The notes below the pieces were generated by a model. That model searched no databases, was not told the DNA's origin, and was given only the letters and a program-made list of their open reading frames with translations. Positions 59,099 through 64,000 of a DNA stretch of 64,000 nucleotides are shown piece after piece (position 1 is the first letter of the stretch; every line of letters begins with the position of its first letter). The stretch comes from Lachnospiraceae bacterium (GTDB taxonomy: Bacteria; Bacillota; Clostridia; Lachnospirales; Lachnospiraceae). The position numbers and the translations under genes are program-made. Where the stretch lies: NCBI GenBank assembly GCA_017622845.1, contig JAGAQJ010000069.1, positions 38,848 through 102,847 on the forward strand, given 5' to 3'.

Positions 59099-60451
59099 AT
59101 GGCAGCGACAAAGGACATGACAGAAGGGTCCCCAATGAAATTAATCCTGGGTTTTTCAGTACCTTTGTTATTTGGTTATTTATTTCAACAGCTTTATAAT
59201 GTTGTAGATACGATGATAGTGGGACGTTTTTTGGGAGTGGATGCGCTTGCGGCAGTCGGCGCGACAGGCTCCGTCAATTTCCTGATTATCGGGTTCTGCA
59301 ATGGTGTATGCAGCGGCTTTGCCCTTCCGGTTGCACACCGCTTTGGAGCAAAGGATTACAAGAGCCTTAGAAAGCTGTGGGCAAACAGTATATGGTTTTC
59401 TGCTGTTTTTGCCATTGTAATGACCACGGTGACAGTAGTATTGTGTCGTTGGATATTGCGGGTTATGCAGACACCGGAAAATATCATGGAATATTCTTAT
59501 CAGTACATTCTTGTTATTTTTCTGGGTATTCCGGCAACATACCTTTTCAATCTGACTTCCGGTATGATACGTACATTGGGCAATTCCAGAGTGCCGCTGG
59601 TGGTTTTGGTTATTTCATCTGTGCTGAATGTTGTGATGGATTTGGTGTTTATTTTGAATTTTCATATGGGGGTATCAGGAGCAGCGCTTGCAACGGTACT
59701 TTCCCAGCTGATTGCAGGTATCATCTGTGTGATATATATTGTGAAAAAAGTCACAATACTGCATCTTGAAGCAGGTGAATGGAAGCCGCATAAAAGAGAG
59801 CTGATGGAGCTGTTTAATGCAGGTGTTCCGATGGGGCTTCAATATTCCATTACCGCAGTCGGAAGCGTTATTCTCCAGACAGCGGTTAATACGCTTGGTT
59901 CGGCAGCAGTAGCCAGCGTTACAGCAGCATCTAAAATCAGTATGTTTATCGTGTGCCCGTTTGACTCCATGGGAGCGACCATGGCAACCTACGGTGGTCA
60001 GAATGCAGGCGGATATAAGCTTGACCGCTTACATAAGGGATTGGGAAGCTGTGTGATATTGGGAGCCGTTTATTCTGTGATAGCGCTTGGAATCATTCAG
60101 CTGTTTGGCTCGTCACTTCTGCAGCTATTCGTTGACGCAGGTGAGACAGAAATACTGAAAGATGCACACCAGTTCTTACTGATGAATGGATTGTTCTATT
60201 TTCCGCTTGCTCTGGTAAATATTGTCCGGTTCATGATTCAGGGAATGGGATTTGGCGCATTTGCTATTTTGGCAGGTGTGCTGGAGATGGCAGCAAGAAC
60301 CTTAATTGGCATCGTGTTTGTGCCGATGTTTGGCTTTACAGCAGCGTGCTTTGCAAGTCCGCTTGCGTGGATTTTCGCAGATGCTTTTTTGATTCCGGCG
60401 TATTTTAGTGTCTGGAGGAAGATGAAGCGGCAGTTGGAAAAAAGCGTGTAG
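59099..60451 (+). CDS. MATE-family multidrug/toxin efflux transporter
   Basis: A 450-residue transporter with twelve expected helices in two six-helix bundles. MKLILGFSVPLLFGYLFQQLYNVVDTMIVGRFLGVDALAAVGATGSV (about 13-59) is the MATE N-terminal signature. FNAGVPMGLQYSITAVGSVILQTAVNTLGSAAVASVTAASKI begins the second bundle. It exports cationic compounds with Na+ or H+ coupling. Substrate cannot be predicted. ATG 59099 follows GGAGGGAAAAGAAA, 25 bases after the SMS gene. The 229 bases after it contain GTCAGTACAC (60499) but no terminator that I trust. Confidence 0.92.
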   Translation: MAATKDMTEGSPMKLILGFSVPLLFGYLFQQLYNVVDTMIVGRFLGVDALAAVGATGSVNFLIIGFCNGVCSGFALPVAHRFGAKDYKSLRKLWANSIWFSAVFAIVMTTVTVVLCRWILRVMQTPENIMEYSYQYILVIFLGIPATYLFNLTSGMIRTLGNSRVPLVVLVISSVLNVVMDLVFILNFHMGVSGAALATVLSQLIAGIICVIYIVKKVTILHLEAGEWKPHKRELMELFNAGVPMGLQYSITAVGSVILQTAVNTLGSAAVASVTAASKISMFIVCPFDSMGATMATYGGQNAGGYKLDRLHKGLGSCVILGAVYSVIALGIIQLFGSSLLQLFVDAGETEILKDAHQFLLMNGLFYFPLALVNIVRFMIQGMGFGAFAILAGVLEMAARTLIGIVFVPMFGFTAACFASPLAWIFADAFLIPAYFSVWRKMKRQLEKSV

Positions 60452-60680
60452 CTGTTCAGCACAGAATCATGCTATTTGCAACTAACATCGGAGATGAGCG
60501 TGTCAGTACACTAGTTTGGAGTGCGTCAGGCATCAAGCCAAACAAAAGAAATAAAATAACTTGTGCGAAACGGGCTGGTGTAGTGGCACATTCCTGTATG
60601 TTCTAAATAAGCAGTTATGAAAATAGGAGTGTGCATTACAGAATGTCCGATTAAGATAAAACAATAAGGAGGAAATGTAC

Positions 60681-61223
60681 ATGGAAGCGTTACAATGCAT
60701 TGAAACAAGAAGAAGTGTCAGAAAATTTAAAGAGGAGGCAGTCAGCCATGAAGTAATGGAGGCGATTGTAAAAGAAGCGTCCTTCGCGCCGTCATGGAAA
60801 AACTCACAGGTCGTAAGATATGTGGTAGTAGAGAATCCGGAGCTTAAGTCTAAAATTGCAAATGAGGCAGTATTAGGCTTTACATACAACACAGGTACGA
60901 TTGAAAAGGCAGCAGCGCTTGTTGTCGTTTCCATGATTCATGGCAGAAGCGGCTTCGAAAAGGATGGTTCTTATACAACCAGTAAGGAGGACCGTTGGGA
61001 AATGTTTGATGCCGGCATCGCGACGCAGACCTTTTGCCTTGCAGCACATGAAAAGGGAGTAGGTTCCGTGATTATGGGCATCTTTGATGAGGATAAGGTT
61101 GCAGAGCTTGTTTCCCTTGAGGAGGGAAGGAAGGTTGCAGCACTGATTGCAGTAGGGTATCCGGACGAAGAACCGGCACTGCCAAAGAGAAAAGAAGTAT
61201 CAGAGTTAGTAAGATTTATGTAA
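60681..61223 (+). CDS. Nitroreductase-family protein
   Basis: A 180-residue flavin-dependent oxidoreductase of the nitroreductase (NfsA/FRP-like) fold. CIETRRSVRKFKEEAVSHEVMEAIVKEASFAPSWKNSQVVRYVVVEN is the FMN-binding N-terminal pattern (Arg-Arg-Ser then PSxxNxQ). AALIAVGYPDEEPALPKRKEVSELVRF is the C terminus with the GYP motif. It reduces nitro or quinone compounds with NAD(P)H. ATG 60681 is chosen because AAGGAGG lies eight bases upstream; ATG 60675 would be too close. The gene is monocistronic, ending at the terminator at 61232. Confidence 0.88.
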   Translation: MEALQCIETRRSVRKFKEEAVSHEVMEAIVKEASFAPSWKNSQVVRYVVVENPELKSKIANEAVLGFTYNTGTIEKAAALVVVSMIHGRSGFEKDGSYTTSKEDRWEMFDAGIATQTFCLAAHEKGVGSVIMGIFDEDKVAELVSLEEGRKVAALIAVGYPDEEPALPKRKEVSELVRFM

Positions 61224-61231
61224 GGAAGCAG

Positions 61232-61268
61232 ACTCCGCCAGCGGCGTAAAGCTGCATGGCGGAGTTTT
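61232..61268 (+). terminator. Intrinsic terminator after the nitroreductase gene
   Basis: ACTCCGCCA (61232-61240) pairs perfectly with 61257-61265, with a 16-base loop, then TTTT. Confidence 0.8.
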
Positions 61269-61306
61269 GAAAATGAATTCTGCTCCAAAAATTTTAAAAT
61301 TATTTA

Positions 61307-61335
61307 TTGACAGATTCAAATAAAGTGATTATTAT
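61307..61335 (+). promoter_or_regulatory. Sigma-A promoter of the trp T-box transcript
   Basis: TTGACA (61307-61312), a 17-base spacer and TATTAT (61330-61335), just upstream of the T-box leader. Confidence 0.75.
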
Positions 61336-61359
61336 AAATTTATAAATAAGTTTTCATAA

Positions 61360-61652
61360 AGAATAAAACTGGTGACCAAGAGGAGTACATGTTTTGAGGA
61401 GACTCACAGAGAGCTGCAGATGGTGGGATTGCAGCAGTTGATAAGATGTGGAATGGACTTGGGAAGGTGGGAGCAAAGAGTTGTTTTACACAGCTTTAGT
61501 AATGCCCAACGGGATTTCCGCCCGTTATCAAGGGAAAGCGCATGATGGTGCGTGTGTAAAGAGGGTATATTTTTATATGCCAAATTAGGTGGTACCGCAG
61601 AAGTTTCAGAGCTTTTGTCCTAGTAGAGATATTAGGACAAAAGCTTTTTTTA
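61360..61652 (+). promoter_or_regulatory. T-box riboswitch (tRNA-Trp sensing) upstream of trpE
   Basis: The leader carries a Stem I with the AGAGAGC element (61408-61414) and the distal ATGGTGGGA loop, and the T-box sequence AGGTGGTACCGC (61587-61598). A large intrinsic terminator follows, with a stem of AGCTTTTGTCCTA (61610-61622) and 61633-61645, then seven T. The likely specifier codon is TGG (61449-61451), before GAC and TTGGG, consistent with tryptophan and with trpEG downstream. When tRNA-Trp is uncharged its acceptor end pairs with the TGGT of the T-box and the antiterminator forms. The specifier assignment is by inspection, without folding. Confidence 0.88.
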
Positions 61653-61735
61653 ATGCATAGACCATGACGTACACAAGCACCCAAAGGAAGATGCTGGCAG
61701 AGCTGATGACAGATAAGTATAAGGAGGATGGGATT

Positions 61736-63190
61736 ATGATTAAGCCGACATATGAGCAGGCAAAGCAGTACGAGAAGGATTACACGTACATTCCGGTATG
61801 CAAGGAGATTTTGGCGGACGATATTACGCCGATTCTGATGCTTCGAAAGCTTGCAGCACTTGACGAGCAGTATTTTTTACTGGAAAGTGTGGAGGGAGGA
61901 AGTCTTGGCAGATATTCTTTTTTGGGCTATCATCCAAAGCTCTCTGTTTCCTGCAAAGGGGGAATTACGAAGGTAAAGGAAAATGGCATGGTGCGAATCG
62001 TTCCGGGAAAGCCGAAGGAAGCCCTGCAGTCGATTCTGGAAGCATACCGTTCTCCGCAGATAGAGGGACTTCCTACATTTACAGGCGGTCTGGTCGGATA
62101 TTTTGCATATGAGATGATACAGTATGCAGAGCCAAAGCTTAAGATAAAACAGAGTGATGTCAATGACTGTGAGCTGATGATGTTTGACAAATTAATCGCA
62201 TTCGACCAGCTTCATCATAAACTGTGTTTCATAACAAATGCAAAAGCAGAACAAGGCGAGGCAGGCTACAGGAAGGCAGTAGAAGAACTGGAAGCATTTG
62301 TAGAGACAATCAGAATCACAGACCCGATACCATACGAAAAGCCGATACCTGCGCCGAAGTTTACCTGCAACCTTTCAAAAGAGGAATACTGTAAGATGGT
62401 CGAAAAGACAAAGTATTATATCAAGGAAGGAGACATTTTTCAGGGAGTCATCTCAAGACGCTTTGAAGCGGATTATGACGGAAGCCTGCTGAATGCTTAC
62501 AGAGTGCTTAGAACGACGAACCCGTCGCCTTATATGTATTACATGCAGATAAAAGATATGCAGATAGCAGGAACCTCGCCGGAGACTATGGTAAAGCTTA
62601 CGAACGGAAAGCTTATGACCTTTCCGGTTGCAGGAACCAGAAAGTGCGGTAAGGACAGGGCAGAAGATATGGCACTTGAGCAGGAGCTTCTGGCAGACAA
62701 AAAGGAATGCGCGGAGCACAATATGCTGGTGGATTTAGCCAGAAATGACATTGGAAGAATTGCTGAATACGGCAGCGTAAAGGTGGAAGACTACATGGCA
62801 ATCCATAGATTTTCAAAGGTAATGCACATCGCAAGCACTGTTACGGGAACCTTGGCTAAAGGCAAGACCTGTGCAGATACCGTTGAAGCTCTGCTGCCGG
62901 CAGGAACACTTTCCGGAGCGCCCAAATTCAGGGCATGTGAGATTATCGATGAGCTTGAGCCTGTGCCGAGAGGGGTATATGGAGGAGCGATTGGATATCT
63001 GGACTTTAGCGGAAATTTAGATGTGTGTATTGCCATCAGGACAGCAGTCAAAAAAGGCAAAAAAGTATATGTGCAGGCAGGAGCCGGAATTGTGGCGGAT
63101 TCTGTGCCGGAAAGCGAATATCAGGAATGTGCAAACAAAGCAGGGGCCGTGATTGAGGCAATCCGGCTGACAGAAGAAATTTGCGGATAA
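61736..63190 (+). CDS. trpE: Anthranilate synthase component I
   Basis: A 484-residue chorismate-utilising enzyme. The N-terminal feedback site is in YFLLESVEGGSLGRYSFLG (about 48-66, LLES motif), which points to tryptophan inhibition. The catalytic core includes FQGVISRRFEADYDG, MQIAGTSPETMVKLTNGKLMTFPVAGTRKCG, GTLSGAPKFRACEIIDELEPVPRGVYGGAIGYLDFSGN. With TrpG it makes anthranilate from chorismate and glutamine. ATG 61736 is chosen because AAGGAGG sits eight bases upstream. An in-frame opening at 61664 lies in the leader. The T-box controls it. PabB is the alternative, but the Trp T-box and adjacent trpG argue against it. Confidence 0.95.
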   Translation: MIKPTYEQAKQYEKDYTYIPVCKEILADDITPILMLRKLAALDEQYFLLESVEGGSLGRYSFLGYHPKLSVSCKGGITKVKENGMVRIVPGKPKEALQSILEAYRSPQIEGLPTFTGGLVGYFAYEMIQYAEPKLKIKQSDVNDCELMMFDKLIAFDQLHHKLCFITNAKAEQGEAGYRKAVEELEAFVETIRITDPIPYEKPIPAPKFTCNLSKEEYCKMVEKTKYYIKEGDIFQGVISRRFEADYDGSLLNAYRVLRTTNPSPYMYYMQIKDMQIAGTSPETMVKLTNGKLMTFPVAGTRKCGKDRAEDMALEQELLADKKECAEHNMLVDLARNDIGRIAEYGSVKVEDYMAIHRFSKVMHIASTVTGTLAKGKTCADTVEALLPAGTLSGAPKFRACEIIDELEPVPRGVYGGAIGYLDFSGNLDVCIAIRTAVKKGKKVYVQAGAGIVADSVPESEYQECANKAGAVIEAIRLTEEICG

Positions 63191-63201
63191 GAGGTGGAGA
63201 T

Positions 63202-63786
63202 ATGATATTGTTGATTGATAATTATGACAGCTTTTCTTTTAATCTGGTTCAAGTAATCGGAGAGTTGATTGACGGTAAGGAGGAGCTGAAGGCAGTCCGA
63301 AATGATGCACTTACAGTCGAGGAAATCATGACAATGAATCCTTCGCATATCGTACTTTCACCGGGACCGGGGAAGCCTGCAGATGCGGGCGTATGCGAGG
63401 CGCTGATAAAAGAAGCAAACGGAAAGATTCCGCTGCTGGGTGTATGTCTGGGACATCAGGCGATTTGCGAGGCGCTTGGCGGAAAGATTACATATGCGCC
63501 GGAGCTGATGCATGGCAAGCAGAGCAGAGTAAGGGTGAATAACGAAAGCCTGATGTTCAAGGGACTTCCCGAGGAGCTTGAGGTAGCAAGATATCATTCC
63601 CTTGTGGCAGCCAGGGACATGATACCGGAGCAGCTTGAGGTTACTGCTGTGGACGAAAAGGGTGAGGTGATGGCAGTACAGCATAAAACCAATCCTGTCT
63701 ACGGACTGCAGTTTCATCCGGAATCCATTATGACACCTCTTGGAAAAGAGATGGTGCGCAATTTCCTGAATTGCGGACAGAAATGA
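63202..63786 (+). CDS. trpG: Anthranilate synthase component II (glutamine amidotransferase)
   Basis: A 194-residue class I glutamine amidotransferase that feeds ammonia to TrpE. ILLIDNYDSFSFNLVQ is the start, SPGPGKP the oxyanion region, LLGVCLGHQAI the nucleophile Cys (about 79), and LQFHPESIMT the catalytic His-Glu. In some bacteria the same subunit also serves PabB. ATG 63202 follows GAGGTGGAG, 11 bases after trpE. The usual trpD does not follow within the 214 bases left in the window, so trpEG may stand apart from the rest of the pathway. Confidence 0.94.
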   Translation: MILLIDNYDSFSFNLVQVIGELIDGKEELKAVRNDALTVEEIMTMNPSHIVLSPGPGKPADAGVCEALIKEANGKIPLLGVCLGHQAICEALGGKITYAPELMHGKQSRVRVNNESLMFKGLPEELEVARYHSLVAARDMIPEQLEVTAVDEKGEVMAVQHKTNPVYGLQFHPESIMTPLGKEMVRNFLNCGQK

Positions 63787-64000
63787 CATCTGTGTCATAA
63801 ATGGTAAGCAATAGAAATGAAATAATTTAGGGACATTTCAAGTAAAAAATGTTTTAAAGTAACTATAAATGAGCAAATTTAAAAAACTGCACAATGCGTC
63901 TATGCAATTAAAGCTAGGACTTCCTCAAAAAGAACGTGCTTTGCCCCGCACTGGTAAATGAAACGGAGCCGTTCTTCGTGGATATGGCTATAAATATAAG
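63787..64000. other. Right-edge sequence without a recognised gene
   Basis: After trpG there is a small ATGACA/TGTCAT hairpin (63784-63799) without T-run, then AT-rich sequence. An AGAACG...CGTTCT inverted repeat lies at about 63930-63975. No ORF or family was recognised. Confidence 0.3.

Noticed and set aside
61664-61735. Trp-attenuation leader peptide before trpE
   Set aside because: The open frame has no Trp codons and the T-box already accounts for regulation; AAGGAGG at 61721 marks the true trpE start.

Overview
The window reads as a chromosomal segment of a spore-forming member of the Clostridia, most likely Lachnospiraceae. This is inferred from the complete spoIIIA operon and spoIVB, the Firmicutes-type rimP-nusA-infB and nusB-xseA-dxs-recN gene orders, strong AGGAGG ribosome binding sites, frequent TTG/GTG starts, a Trp T-box, a minimal SUF pair and moderate GC. 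No rRNA, tRNA, CRISPR array, prophage or transposase gene was found. Almost everything is on the + strand; the exceptions are one secreted protein (34.1-34.8 kb) and a nickel/cobalt ECF transporter (50.2-52.8 kb).

Layout. 0-0.24 kb: 3' end of citrate synthase. 0.3-0.65 kb: compound palindromic repeat, copy 1. 0.68-14.1 kb: the translation/RNA block rimP-nusA-rnpM-rplGA-infB-rbfA, then nrnA-truB-ribF, an NlpC/P60 wall hydrolase, rpsO and pnp, with a probable attenuator before rimP and a leader before rpsO. 14.3-19.4 kb: spoIIIAA-AH, encoding the forespore-engulfment channel. 19.4-24 kb: a structured intergenic region, deoB, prfC and a transglutaminase-like lipoprotein. 24-33.2 kb: gls24-nusB-xseA-xseB-ispA-dxs-tlyA-nadK-argR-recN. 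33.2-39.8 kb: a block that separates recN from spoIVB, holding a PocR/MCP soluble sensor, a secreted protein and an RND efflux pair. 39.97-41.2 kb: spoIVB. 41.28-41.81 kb: compound repeat, copy 2, inverted. 41.9-46.5 kb: potABCD. 46.6-49.7 kb: lepA and hemW. 49.8-52.9 kb: a CsoR/RcnR-family sensor facing the CbiMQO transporter. 53-57.3 kb: a DUF3783 protein, a ThyX-like protein, NfeD, an SPFH protein and a GHKL/LytTR two-component pair. 57.4-59.1 kb: SmsC-SmsB (minimal SUF). 59.1-61.2 kb: MATE transporter and nitroreductase. 61.3-63.8 kb: Trp T-box and trpEG.

Most of the window is conserved core. The less ordinary parts are (a) a family of small non-coding repeats with GTAACAGTTCAGCC-like ends, present as two compound copies 41 kb apart plus solo hairpins and ends; (b) a His-rich CsoR-family regulator whose His/Cys spacing matches that published for nickel-sensing InrS, next to a nickel-type ECF transporter with a C-tract/G-tract palindrome upstream; (c) a disrupted recN-spoIVB-spo0A neighbourhood; (d) a spermidine/putrescine-type ABC system with a duplicated regulatory domain and a C-terminally anchored binding protein; and (e) a divergent ThyX-like protein. 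All start choices, motifs and alignments were made by eye, and family assignments come from recognised motifs without database searches.
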